This document shows positions 23,147-34,467 of a stretch of 64,000 nt of DNA, piece by piece. The position numbers were made by a program, and so were the translations under genes. The stretch is from Boletus sp. NGJ (lineage: Eukaryota; Basidiomycota; Agaricomycetes; Boletales; Boletaceae), in contig JAGTXK010000138.1 in NCBI GenBank assembly GCA_019096195.1, positions 186,001-250,000 of the forward strand, written 5' to 3'. Under the pieces are notes generated by a model that saw nothing but the letters and a program-made list of their open reading frames with translations, searched no databases and was not told the origin of the DNA. Within the stretch, counting starts at the first letter, position 1. The number at the start of each line of letters is the position of its first letter.

Positions 23147-23650
23147 GGCAGTCTGCTACAGTAGGAATCATGTTTACTCTGAAAGAGAATATATCGAAAA
23201 GCCCACGACTTACGTGCATTGGTGCCATACTAGGTTTATCCGTGTACATCTTGGATGTGAGACGCAGTCATTGGCAAGGGCATTGCGTCGGAGTGGACGC
23301 TTTATAACTCAGTAAAGGTCTCTACACACGAGGCAGATTGCACCAGATATATCATCGCGCCCATCGATGACAGCGTGTGGATGTTGGCCCTGCCAATAGT
23401 AAGAAACGGAGAAATTTACTTCGAACATGCCAACATTACAATACAACAAGATGCTGCAATGCGTCGCTTTCCCGGAAACTTGGAGGATGGCTTGAATTCG
23501 GAGGCTCTACCGTGACTTTCATCACACGGTAGTTTGGTGACCAGCGTGGAGTGTCTCCGCTTGTGGGATGTACTACCTGCGACCAACCGCCACTAGCATA
23601 AAGACAGACAGTAAAACGCAAATGCAAGCAACCCCCGACTTGCGATCCTC
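23147..23650. other. Intergenic between GTPase genes B and A'
   Basis: About 500 bases. It contains a TATA-like run near 23187 on the promoter side of member B. No coding similarity seen. Confidence 0.4.
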
Positions 23651-24320
23651 CTACGAAAAATTGGAGATAACTCTCAAAATCCTGCTCTTGCAGTCTCTTG
23701 TCTCCTCAAGGCTCCCGAATATTGGTACAGCTTCAACCAACCTCGCATCAAGAACCTCTCCCACCACGTCCCCTACCATATCCCCACACGTCCCCCTCCA
23801 ATCCGTATTCCTGGTATTCCGATCCATTTGAGTCACTACCACCGCGACCTTGATTTTCCTTCTGCAGAATTTGGCGTATATCTTGTCATAGTTCTTCCAT
23901 TGAGCATCGACCTTTATCTTCTCCGCCCCGATACAAAACACTATCAGGTTGATTTTGGGGTTATTGCCACGCAACAATTTCCGGAGCTCGCGATCTGCAT
24001 CAGGAAGCACTCTGAGGAGCTTGAGGAAACGAACAATGGGACCCGTCGCCTCCTCCTCCAAAGCCTCATTCAAGCCCCTCGTGTCCCATAAAGAGCATTT
24101 AACCCCCTCTTGCTCTATGTCATAGCGAACGGGTCGGGTGGTACACGGCCTGGCGTCGTTGGATGTTTTGGCACAATTTGAGCCACAGAGCACATTCACT
24201 AATGTGCTCTTCCCCACCCCAGTTATGCCAACGATGGCGACATGCTTAGTAGGTCCATTCTGTTCGTTGACGCTTAGAATGAAGAATGAAGGGCAAAAGG
24301 CAACAGACCTTTGGCGACAT
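23651..24320 (-). CDS. P-loop GTPase, array member A'
   Basis: Paralogue of member A, about 205 residues. Exon 1 ATG TCG CCA AAG is joined by a 47-base intron to NGPTKHVAIVGITGVGKST; the intron sits at the place seen in A. Then NVLCG, SNDARPCTTRPVRYDI, SLWDTRGLNEALEEE, LRVLPDADRELRKLLRGN, INLIVFCIGAEKIKVDAQW, KIYAKFCRRKIKVAVVVTQM followed by D (a good G4 equivalent), and DCKSRILRVISNFS. All G motifs look intact, so this copy is probably active. Function unknown. Confidence 0.85.
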
Positions 24321-24686
24321 TGTCCTACTACAAATATAGGTGGGTGTAAGTGTGCAAGGTGAGTATTAGGTTGGGCAGCTCGAGGTCACTTGATGGGATC
24401 CACTCTAGTAATCGTGGTTGACCACAAGGCATCGTCGTGCTCACCACGATGCACGCCACAGCAGTGGAGGTCTCGCCCAGCCTCATCGATCTTCTTTCAA
24501 GGCGCGATAATTACCAACGTCTCATTTACAGCTTCGAGTAGATTTATGCAAGTCCATGGTACGTGAAGAAACGTTTTGTAGGTACAGTACAATACTCACT
24601 TAGCCAAGTACCCTAGACCAGGTGACTCGGTCTGCAGGCAACATGGAAACGTAAAAGGCTTCTACTTTCAAAGGTTATGTTATTGA
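24321..24686. other. Intergenic between GTPase genes A' and B'
   Basis: Some 370 bases with no recognised coding or RNA feature; it should hold the promoter of member A'. Confidence 0.4.
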
Positions 24687-25398
24687 TTAACGTTTCGTGA
24701 CCTCGGAGATGAGATCTCTGAGAGCCTTAGAATCTTCGCAGTACTCGGGAGAAGATGCATTTCGGTATTTCCTCACCCTTAATAGGGGAATATCCACGGT
24801 ATTGGGTCCTTCCTCCAGATCCAACTCTCGGAGCTGATTGTTACATCTCTTCTCCCAGCCAGTTGCGTTTGGAGGCATTTGAGTGATCACTATCACCGGT
24901 ATGGCCCTTTTTTCGCAATACTCCAAATATACCCTGCGAAATTGCTGCCAATGGATTGGGACATCGATTTTTGCGGCGTCAATACACCATACAAGGATTG
25001 GTATGGCCAGCCTAGTCCGGTCCCGGAGAGTTTCTTTCAACTCGCGCGCTTGTTGGGATGCGAGCTGGCGAATCCGGTCCACTAACTTGGTCATCCATCC
25101 TCGTTCAGGGGTATCCGCGGCTTCATCAAGGCCCCGCGTATCCCAGAGTAGACACCGCAAGCCTGATCCCAGCGACGTAGAATAAGAAGTGGTGTGCACG
25201 GTGCACGGACGGGCACCGTTCGACACCTTGGCTGCGCCATCTGCGCCATCTCGCATGTCGATGATCATATTGATAAGAGAGCTTTTGCCGACACCTGTCT
25301 GGCCAACGAAGATGACATCGATTTCGACACTGGCCTGAAAGTATCGACAATATTTACGAGGATATCGAACGACGAAATCACCGACTCACCTCCGCCAT
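24687..25398 (-). CDS. P-loop GTPase, array member B'
   Basis: Paralogue of member B, about 215 residues. Exon 1 ATG GCG GAG is joined by an intron of about 60 bases to ASVEIDVIFVGQTGVGKSS, which has the normal P-loop lysine that B lacks. Then LINMIID, SNGARPCTVHT, LLWDTRGLDEAAD, a helical insert with REL KETLRDR, ILVWCIDAAKIDVPIHW, FRRVYLEYCEKRAIPVIVIT with QM after it, RVRKYRNASSPEYCEDSKAL and a Lys/Arg end. Two residues differ most from B around the insert, where B may carry extra sequence. Function unknown. Confidence 0.85.
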
Positions 25399-25705
25399 TC
25401 TGGCTACTGGAAGCGATTCGGCAAGGTCTGGGTATTGGATGCAAAAACGTAATTACGCGTTCGATGTGGTAAAGGGTGTATGCGAAGCAGAAACTTTGTA
25501 GCTGCAGGTTGTCGCCAGATGTCAGTTGTGCACGAGGCAGATCCATATCAGTGGTGATGGTATCTGCCCACGTTTGCACAGTGGTGTGTTTGGAGATGTT
25601 TGTTCTGCCCAATCCCTGTACTAAGTGGCTGTGCATGCTAACCGCAGTTCCCGACCCGTCGATATCGCAGGCGTTTTAAACCGAGCACTGATTGCCACCC
25701 AAAAT
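25399..25705. other. Divergent intergenic between GTPase B' and the kinase gene
   Basis: About 300 bases shared by two divergent starts. No recognised feature; it presumably holds both promoters. Confidence 0.4.
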
Positions 25706-27448
25706 ATGGCTTTTCCTTACCTCACAAGTGCTTTCGACAGCTTGAAAGACCAGGCAAAAGACGCAATCTGGGCGCTTTCTTCGTGTCTCTGCCACCAATC
25801 TGCCAAGATAAAAATCAATGGTCGCACATGTCAGTATACAGTGGTCGCATCGTCATCAGTTTGTTTCGTGGTCATACATCGTTCCGGGTCACTGACAATA
25901 CCGCTCCGGTAGTCGATATCATCAAAGTCCTCGGCGAAGGTGGATTCTCTTTCGTCTACCTCGCTCAGGATGAAACTAGTGGTGTGAGTACTTGTCTTGA
26001 AACATTTTCGTTATCCCGAATATCAATATCATTGTTCAGAGACAATTTGCCCTCAAGAAAATAAGATGTCCCACTGGCGCAGAGGGCGTAAAGGAAGCCA
26101 TGCGGGAAGTTGAGGCATACCGGCGTTTCAAGTGAGCAACCATACGACTCTTGCTCATTGTTTTCAATGCTCATGTGACTTCAGGCATCCAAATATCATA
26201 CGCATACTGGTGGGCTGCTTTCCAAAACCAATGTCAAAGTCACCTAAGTAAAAATCTATTAGGACTCTGCGGTTGTTCAAGACCCCGAAGGTGAAGGTCA
26301 AATTGTATACCTCTTCTTACCTCTGTACAAGGTTCGTCTGCGTTCAAATTTAATTCGCTTTTCTAACACACAGCCAAGCGTGGAAACGTCCAAGACGCCA
26401 TTAACGCGAATGTTGTAAACGGAAAACACTTCTCAGAAAGAGACATAATTCGCATATTCAAGGGTACATGTGAAGCCATTCGTGCTCTACACGATTATCA
26501 CACGACGTCTGGCTTACAATCACAACCCCGTCCAACATCTTCCCGGCACTCTGTGCCATCTACGTCACAAGACCACCACTCTGACGATGAAGAGGGCGAC
26601 GAACTGCTATCACATCCCGAAGGCAACGGTGATTCATCCGTCAACGTACCCCTTGTGAAGAGACGTCGGGTGGATGTGGAAGATGGCGTATTCGATGACG
26701 AGGAGGAGGTTTCGAACATACCAGATCTGCAAAATGGAAATTCGGAACCTGGGAAGAGTGAACATGTACCATATGCTCACAGAGATATCAAACCAGGGTG
26801 AGCCTTTTAGTAGCTTCGGTCGTCTCTTGACTGAAGGATTGGGGGATTAGGAATGTCATGATTGCTGACGATGGCGTGACACCGATACTCATGGACTTTG
26901 GTAGTGCAATGAAAGCCAGAATCCCCATAGAGAGCAGGTCGCAAGCGTTGCTGCAGCAGGTAAAGCATCTAGTTGGTTCCGATGCAGGGTCTTATTTGTT
27001 CCATTACAGGACATTGCGGCTGAGCAAAGTACAATGGCTTACAGAGCACCGGAGCTTTTTGATGTCAAAACAGGTTTAACTCTGGACGAAAAAGTTGACA
27101 TTTGGGTAGGGTTTCCCGCTTTACACATTTCATGATATACTCAATTTACCAGTCACTCGGCTGCACACTGTTCGCAATGGCGTATTCACATTCTCCGTTT
27201 GAGAATACCCAAACCACGGAACAGGGTGGATCTATCGCTATGGCTGTTTTGAACGCGCAGTACAAGCATCCGAGCTCAGCCTATTCTCAAGGCTTGAAAG
27301 ACCTCATCGACAGTATGCTGAAGGCGAACCCCAAAGAACGGCCGAATATCCATCAGGTGTGTGCTACGTTGACCAACTTCAAGAACTCGAACAAACTTGA
27401 CTGCAGGTCATCCAGTCGACTGACAGGGTATTGCAATCTTTGATGTAG
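25706..27448 (+). CDS. Serine/threonine kinase, ENV7/STK16-like (NAK family)
   Basis: Membrane-associated kinase family that in yeast and animals acts at the vacuole or Golgi. Start MAFPYLTSAFDSLKDQAKD, then VTDNTAPVVDIIKVLGEGGF (Gly loop), ALKKIRCPTGAEGVKEAMRE with the VAIK-type Lys and helix C Glu, HPNIIRI, VYLFLPLYKRGNVQDAI, HRDIKPGNV (catalytic Asp), LMDFGSAM (DFG Asp), APELFDV, DIWSLGCTLFAM and a last exon VIQSTDRVLQSLM. Cys residues near residue 27-29 (SSCLCHQS) could be acylated, as in STK16. About 85 residues, acidic and low-complexity, are inserted between the helix-E region (ALHDYHTTSG) and the HRD loop. About seven introns. Confidence 0.92.
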
Positions 27449-27560
27449 ATCAGGACTTACGATAATCCATCTTCGAGGACTCGCCCATTTTCCAGTGGCA
27501 GATTTCATGCAGGAACCATTTATACAATCTACATTCCTCATAGCCTGGACTCCCACTAGG

Positions 27561-28609
27561 TTACGATAGTTTGTTGGCTTTCTCAGCGCTTTTGAGCTTA
27601 GACTTGAGAACTGATTTTTTACTGTCACTTGAAATCTTGGTGCGTGAAGCTGATCTTGCTGTCGCGTCCCGAGTCTGGACGCGTACGGTCGTGCTGGTAG
27701 AGTTTTTACTTTCCAACTTTTGCTTCTTCCGAGTTTTTCCTGGTGAGTTCTGCAAGTTCACCTTAGATGGCGCGGCAGGTCTTGTTTCGTCAGCAGTTGA
27801 GAACCCATGCAATGCCTTCTTTGCTATCGCCTTTGCCTTGAGTTCTTTATGACGATTTCTCTTCTCAAGTATGGCTACCTGTTTGACTTGCTGCGAGGTG
27901 GTACTATGTCACAATCTCGGGTTTACGAAGAAATGAATCCTTACACGTTTCACAGCTCGCTTTGACAGTTCCTGCGACTCTGCCCTTTGCACGTTGGATG
28001 TAGAACGTATCGCTCTGACGAGTTCCCAAGCATTGCTGCGCGGGTCTGCATCAGCAGAGAGCAGCTTGAAGTGCTCCAAACGCCGATTGTGTGCCTGCAC
28101 GAACCAAGGCTCAGTTGAGTTTCGTTAGATGGTTTTTGCAGAGATCTACATACGTTCGCATTCCTATGTGCAGTGGCCATTCCTGCATTTTTTATGAGCT
28201 TTCCCTTGCACAACACGCACCCGTGAACAGTCGGGTCTAAAGAAATGAGATAGAGCGGATCTTTCAGAGCCTCAACGACCGATATCGGGGGATCCTCGTC
28301 GACACCTTCGTCCTCGGAGGCTGCATCCTCTTCCTGATCCCTGTCTTTGCCAGTGTCTGCGTCTAGGTCATCGGATTGGGTACTCTCGTGCTCTGAGCCT
28401 GATTCGGATTCATCAGAGTCTGTGTCGTTCAGACCCATTATCTCCTTCGTGTCTTGGTCCAAACCCAGTTCTTCCTCTTCCTCCCGCCTCTTTCGTTTTC
28501 TTTCCACTCGTTTGAACATTTGGAACGTGTAGTTGGATTCGGAGTCCTTCGAGTTTGAATTGATCTGCATAGCCACTGGCGTGCTTGCGTTTTTCTTCCG
28601 TTCATGCAT
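27561..28609 (-). CDS. Hypothetical acidic/basic protein with a CxxCKxK...H segment
   Basis: About 310 residues in three or four exons; not recognised. Start is the ATG of MHERKKN; codons further upstream use TTG. The N-terminal third has a basic cluster (RVERKRKRREEEEELG) followed by a Ser/Asp/Glu-rich stretch. The middle is the only compact part: PPISVVEALKDPLYLISLD, HGCVLCKGKLIKNAGMATAH, then after an intron AHNRRLEHFKLLS and WELVRAIRS. The Cys pair and the spaced His residues resemble a small zinc-finger of U1/matrin kind. The C-terminal third is Lys/Arg/Ser-rich, ending KSKLKSAEKANKLS. A nucleolar or RNA-linked role would fit, but this is inference. Confidence 0.7.
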
Positions 28610-31572
28610 TGTCGGGGTGCTCAACTACTTGGATTCAGAGACATCAAACCGAGCCATATCCTCGAGAAATGTCTTCATCGGCAAGTCAGGTCCATCTCAT
28701 ATCAATCTCGAAAGCCGGATAGTTCTGTTTCTCAAGGATCTGTGCACTCCGACGAGTTGAAGCGTGTCACGACTGTCACAGAACAGCTCCTCAATGCGGC
28801 TGCTAGGTCTCGGGTGCTACCTGCGTCAGGGTGGAAACACAAGAAGTCGCTGAGAGGAGAAGAGAAGCGACTTGAGAAGGATGTCCGTGCTGCTGGGAGT
28901 CCGCGCAGACCGCCAACTAAACAATTGGCTACATGGCAGGAGGCAGCAGTAGACTCTGCCCTGGAACTGGACGAGACGGATGAGTCCCGAACAACTGATA
29001 TCCCGGCCCTTGGTACATACGTCGACATTCGCAGGTGTGTGATGAATGCAATCCCGCACCCATGCGCTTACTGAATCTCAGGGATCTGACCTCTGCCTCG
29101 GGAATTGTTCTTGGTCATGCCTTGGTTGATAACCGCAATTACATCCTCTCCCTTACCCTCTCTGGAGATATACTCAGCCACTTTGTTGCCGATATCTTCT
29201 TCGAAATTCCGCAGATGGTCCCTCGCGATCTCGCGGAGAGGGCTGGCATCGCTCCGTCACCCACCAGGACAGAAGTCAGCGCACGCGTTGAGATTCTTCG
29301 GCGGCTTCGGGAGGTCGAGCGCCGACTTGCCCAGTCCTATTGCGCCATCGGTAGCCGGAATATTGCCCTCTACCCTCTTGTTAGATCTCCAAATTCCAAT
29401 GAATGGTCGACCGTCACAGTACCGCAAGCTGCAGAGCTCATATCTGGCCCGAAAAACATGGACTATTACAACTTACTGGCAACGCACCGCTACCTCATGA
29501 ACCATACTGTCGAGTTCGTCCCGCACTCCACTTCCCATCGTACGGTTCAGGTGTGGGCTGTCCGCCCACAATCCCACGTAGACAAGTTGGTTATCGTCAG
29601 AGACCTGATTCACCAATCGAGTCCCGCTATTGATTCATTTGTATCCAAAGCCCGTTCAATCATGGCTGCCAACAGAAAACGTTCTATAGACTCTTGGAAC
29701 GAAGTCCCTACCCAGGAGCTGGATACGGATATACGGTATACACAAGAGGATCACCTGATCATTGATGTGCTGCACCACTCCCTTCATCGTCGTCGCCACA
29801 TTCGTGCTGACCCCTATTCCCCTGTTGTGACGACCATCCTCAAGAAGTTGGAGGTCGCGGAAGTAATTAACACTGCGGTTCTACATCAAGTCTTGGTCGA
29901 TTTGGGTCACCTGGCTCCGTGGGACGACTTGGTTTCAAGGTGGTCAGAACTCGACCTGGATCACACCCCAGACGAGAAATCAGCGAAGGTCGTTACCGAG
30001 GATCGGATAGTTCAAATGAATCTGACTAAAATGACTTTGACGAACTCGCGAAATAATACTCCCCTTGGTCCCGAGGATCTTTACGCCCACGACCCGCTGG
30101 AGCATTTGCGGCATGACTTTGGCAACTTGCCTGTTTACGTCGTCGACGATGTCGGTGCTGAAGAGCTAGACGATGGTTTGTCGATCGAGCCTATTCCTTC
30201 CGAGCCTGGTGCGACGTGGATACATGTCCACGTCGCAGATCCCACAGCTGTTATACCTCCCACGCACATCTTCGCACAAGAGGCACGCAAAATGGGGTTC
30301 ACAGCATATTTTGTACACAGAACGTGGCCCATGCTCCCCAAGTCTTTGACGCTGTCAAAATTGAGTTTGGGTGCAAACTCGTGTTCCGGACACCCCGAGC
30401 ATGTGCTTACCTTTAGCTTCAAACTCGACGCCAAGGGCAACATGGTGGACTACGGCGTCCGAGCAGCACTGGTTCGCAACGTCGTCATGGTGGATTATGA
30501 CAGCGTAGATCACCTCCTCGGGTCAGTCGGGAGCTATGGTTCCCTCCGTCCCTTCGATCTTTCAGGCCATTCTCCTACTTCCCCTGTGACGAGCCTGAGT
30601 GCCGAGCACATCAACAATCTGCGCCTCATCACCGAGGCAATTTCGCGGCACAGGCAACGCAATCTGGCCTCCAGTAATTATTTCTACACCTTTCTGCCTA
30701 AAGCCAGGATTACTGTCAGTCCCAAACCTTTGATCGGCACCTCTCTAGACTGCCCCGATCCCTATCGTTTTCGCGGTTTCCCGTCGCTAGCCTATGAGGT
30801 TATAGGGCAGCAAATGCAAAGTTCTGGCGCGCGCATGATCATCTCGGAATCTATGAAAGCTGCATGTCGCGTAGCTTCTCGTTGGTCTTTGGAACACGGT
30901 GTTCCAATGCTTAGAAGATCATCCAAACCGCCTGTGTGTCTTGGAGACCCCCAAGCCGTACAGAAGTTGTTGGCGATGCGGGACCCGGATGGCCATGTGG
31001 ATTTCTATGCCGTACAGAAATCCAAGCTATTTATACCCTCAGTTGAACACACACTCGAGCCTGCGATGCACTGGAGCATGGGAATCCCGGATCGCGAAGG
31101 TTATATCCGTGTCACGTCGCCGCTACGGCGATACAACGACCTCCTAGCGCACTGGCAGATCAAGCACGCGCTGCTGAACCCCCGGACAAAAACCTCGCTG
31201 TTCTCACCGGCATGGTTAGAGGAGTATGCACCTGAGATCAAGAAAAAGGAGAAGGAATACAAGCGGGCAGAGAGGCTTGATGCCGACTTCTGGTCCCACT
31301 TGTATCTCAAACGTTTCATAGAAAACCCCCACCCAGAGAGCGATCGTCACGATCCGTTACAATTCCTAAAAGCTACCATTTCCGGAGTACGTCTCGATGG
31401 AATTGGGATGGCGAGTTCATTCGTCTGCCACATACCCTCACTTGGGTTATCTGGATCATTGCCCGCATCGTCGAGCGAGGTGTTAGGAGTTGGTGATATT
31501 GTCAAGGTTCGGGTAAAGACAGTTGGAGTGGGTCCCCAGCCTCAGCTCCACCTATCGTTGAGAGAGGGTTAA
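28604..31572 (+). CDS. Mitochondrial 3'-5' exoribonuclease, RNB family (DSS1/Cyt-4-like)
   Basis: RNase II-type enzyme of the mitochondrial RNA degradosome. Exon 1 can start at MHCRGAQLLGF with an Arg-containing, acid-poor leader (CLHRQVRSISYQS), then SALELDETDESRTTDIPAL, and a small intron near 29034 leads into one long exon from NLRDLTSASGIVLGHA. RNB core: VYVVDDVGAEELDDGLSIE (metal-binding Asp cluster), WIHVHVADPTAVIPP, FTAYFVHRTWPMLPKSLT, SLAYEVIGQQMQSSGARMII, YIRVTSPLRRYNDLLAHWQI. C-terminal S1-like end VGDIVKVRVKTVG ... LHLSLREG. About 970 residues, as expected. The N-terminal exon is less certain: its ATG overlaps the start of the opposite gene by 6 bases, so a different first exon is possible. 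Confidence 0.9.
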
Positions 31573-31777
31573 AATTTTTAGAGTCCATATTTTCGATTTG
31601 CTAAATGGATTGCAACATTTTGTCGCGCCTGGAGTGGTCTCACCCGAGTACTTAGCCGAGATGGCCTGATTTCGAGAAAAGACCCGCTGACTAAGCGATC
31701 TAGGTTTATAGCTCTACAAAAATTCGCATTTTACCGTGTGCTTCAGGATTACTTCCCATCTCTCTCCTTTGTTCTCA

Positions 31778-33792
31778 ATGTCAATTAGTAGTACGTTGCC
31801 CGCTGTGGGCTACGTGGCTACTGTGCTGGAATCTGCCCAGAACTATATCACGAACTCGCCGGGACGCGCTATTCTCCTCGTGGTTGTCTACTCACCGTTC
31901 CTTGCCATCATCCTGAACATTCTTAGGCAGCTGGTTTGTACTTCGGTAATGCACACTGAACCAAACTAACACGCCTGCAGATTCTTCCTCGTAACTCTTC
32001 GCTGCCCCCCGAGGTGTTCCATTTTGTACCCATCTTTGGTTCTGCAATTTCATATGGCAATGACCCACTGACTTTCTTCGCTCAATGTCGAGAGAAGGTA
32101 CGCTGCAACATATTGTCGTACTAGTTCTTGGTCCAATCGTGTTGTCCTTGGCAGTATGGCAACGTCTTCACGTTTGTTTTGTTGGGCCGTAAAGTTACTG
32201 TCGCGCTTGGTTCCAAGGGCAACAACTTTATTCTTGGCGGGAAATCTACGGCATTCTCAGCAGAGGAAGCTTATAAGGTGTGTAGGTAACCCTGTAACAT
32301 TCTACCCTTGGCTGACTGTTGCGTAGCATCTCACGACGCCGGTTTTTGGCAAAGATGTTGTCTACGATTGCCCCAACGAGGTGTTAATGGAGCAGAAGAA
32401 GTTTGTTAAAGTTGGTCTCTCGGTCGAAAATTTCCGTGCCTACGTTGGTATGATTGAAAACGAGGTCGACCACTTCACGAAGACGGATCCAGCGTTCTTG
32501 ATCTTCCAAATGAACGATATTAATGAATGGGGACGTTTCGATGTTGCAGACGTTATGGCACAAATCACCATCTTGACTGCATCGCGGACACTCCAAGGCA
32601 TCGAGGTTCGCGAAAGCTTGGACAAGTCATTCTCAGAATTGTTCAATGATCTGGATGGTGGATTCACGCCGATTAACTTCCTCTTTCCCAATCTTCCCTT
32701 GAAGAGTTACCGTAAACGTGACGAAGCTCATAAGAAAATGAGTGATTTCTATATCAGTATCATCCGGAAACGCAAGGAGTCCGGCGTTGTGAGGACAGGT
32801 TTCTACATTGTTCGACTTTATACTCACATTCGTGGCAGGATGCACAGGATATGATCTCCGCCCTCATCGGCCAAAAGTATCGCGATGGCAGAGAACTCCT
32901 GGACCACGAGATCGCCCATATCCTGATTGCGCTTCTCATGGCGGGCCAACACACCAGTTCAGCTACTGGTTCTTGGGCCCTCCTTCACCTCGCAGACAAC
33001 CAGGAAGTACAGTAAGTCTACCTTCACTTTTCCTAATACTTTATATTTATCGCCTTGTTTAGGGAGGCATTCTACCAAGAACAGGTGAAAAACTTCGGTA
33101 ATCCTGATGGCTCATTCAGGAGCATGACCTACGAGGAACTTCGCGAACTGCCCGTCATGGACTCGGTTATTCGGGAGACGCTTCGCCTCCACTCACCTAT
33201 TCACAGTGTCATGCGTTACGTTCGTTCTGATGTTCCCGTTCCGCCCACTCTTGCTGCGCCTTCGAAAGACGGCACCTATGTTGTACCCCGTGGTTACTAC
33301 GTTCTTGCTTCTCCGAGTGTCAGCCAGGTTGATCCGCAGATATGGTTCAATGCGGATACTTGGGACCCAACTCGGTGGAGCGACCCTGAAGGTGTTGCAG
33401 CTCAGGCTTTCAAGTCATATTCAGACGAAACCGGCGAAAAGATCGACTATGGATTTGGTGCCGTGAGCAAGGGAACAGAGAGTCCTTACCAACCGTTTGG
33501 TGCTGGCCGACACCGTTGTATCGGCGAGCAGGTAAGTGGCGAACTTCTTTGCTTAATGTTGGCTCAACTGCTCTTTGCTCAGTTCGCATACTTGCAACTG
33601 GGAACCGTTCTTGCAACGTTGATACGCCAAGTAGAGGTTAGGCTGGATCAGGCCTTGCCAGAGCACAATTATCATGTACGTTCGCCTAGTCTTTGTGAAG
33701 TCGCACACACTCAGCTTTTCTCTATCTAGACCATGATCACGATGCCCAAGAAGCCACGTAATGTCTGTTATAGACGTCGGGCCTTTGATTGA
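31778..33792 (+). CDS. ERG11: Sterol 14-alpha-demethylase, CYP51
   Basis: Cytochrome P450 of the endoplasmic reticulum that removes the 14-alpha methyl group of lanosterol or eburicol in ergosterol synthesis and is the target of azole fungicides. Seen: N-terminal membrane segment AILLVVVYSPFLAIILNIL, PPEVFHFVPIFGSAISYGND, FTFVLLGRKVTVALGSKGN, VVYDCPNEVLMEQKKFVK (with the conserved substrate-site Tyr), HILIALLMAGQHTSSATGSW (I-helix, with the proton-relay Thr), ETLRLHSPIHSVMR (ExxR), and the heme loop FGAGRHRCIGE with the ligand Cys. The last exon gives TMITMPKKPRNVCYRRRAFD-stop. About seven introns. VMA9 follows 180 bases downstream on the same strand. Confidence 0.97.
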
Positions 33793-33971
33793 TAGACATG
33801 CTTTGTTACTCTATTACACTATTAAATAAGCGCTTTTATGGGATGATGCGATGATTTTCCTGTTTGTCTTTGTAGTCGCTTATTGACTTGAGATCGGAAG
33901 TCGGCCGCTCCGTGCGACTTGCCTTTCAACGACACAGACCCGAGCCAGGACAGCCGAACAAATCTTGCAAT

Positions 33972-34300
33972 ATGGCCTCGATGTTCCCTGTCATCTTCAT
34001 CCTCGTCATTGTCCTGGGCTTAATGGCTTGTGGCTACTTGTTCGTCCCAAAGGGCCCCCAGCAAACGTAAGTGGCAGCCTGAAATTGGGTGAACATCCAG
34101 CGACTGAACGTGCCGCCAATGCAGAACCATTCGGACTGCCATTCTGCTAACGCTTGTGTCATGCTATCTCATGTGGATGATCACCTACATGGCACAGTTA
34201 CATCCTCTCATTGGTTAGTACAAAACGTCCCCGCGCCACGCTACGCCAACTCACATGGTGTGGATACACAGTGCCTTTTAGGTCGACGCTGGAGGTCTGA
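33972..34300 (+). CDS. VMA9: V-type ATPase subunit e
   Basis: Tiny proteolipid-like subunit of the V-ATPase membrane sector. It is only about 70 residues in three exons, so it is easy to miss. Exon 1: MASMFPVIFILVIVLGLMAC then GYLFVPKGPQQ; a 50-base intron; exon 2: TIRTAILLTLVSCYLMWMIT then YMAQLHPLI; a second intron near 34215-34270; exon 3: VPFRSTLEV-stop. Two hydrophobic helices, the central TIRTAILLT, and the MAQLHPLI..R end are the hallmarks of the family. Splice phases agree at both joints, which makes the model firm. Confidence 0.93.
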
Positions 34301-34467
34301 CGGGTATCGACACTCGGTGCTTGCTCATAGCTTCAATATCAGTCGGTCCTATACTTGTTTCCCTGACCTTGCCTGACAATGTCCAGTTTTATTAGATGTA
34401 CATGAGTTAGATGCTAATCCATTTCTGAAATCCACTTCAAGCCAACACGCCGTCTAGTGGACGGAAT

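Noticed and set aside
24700-25100. Plus-strand frames across the GTPase array
   Set aside because: They are antisense to well-supported GTPase exons and carry no motif.
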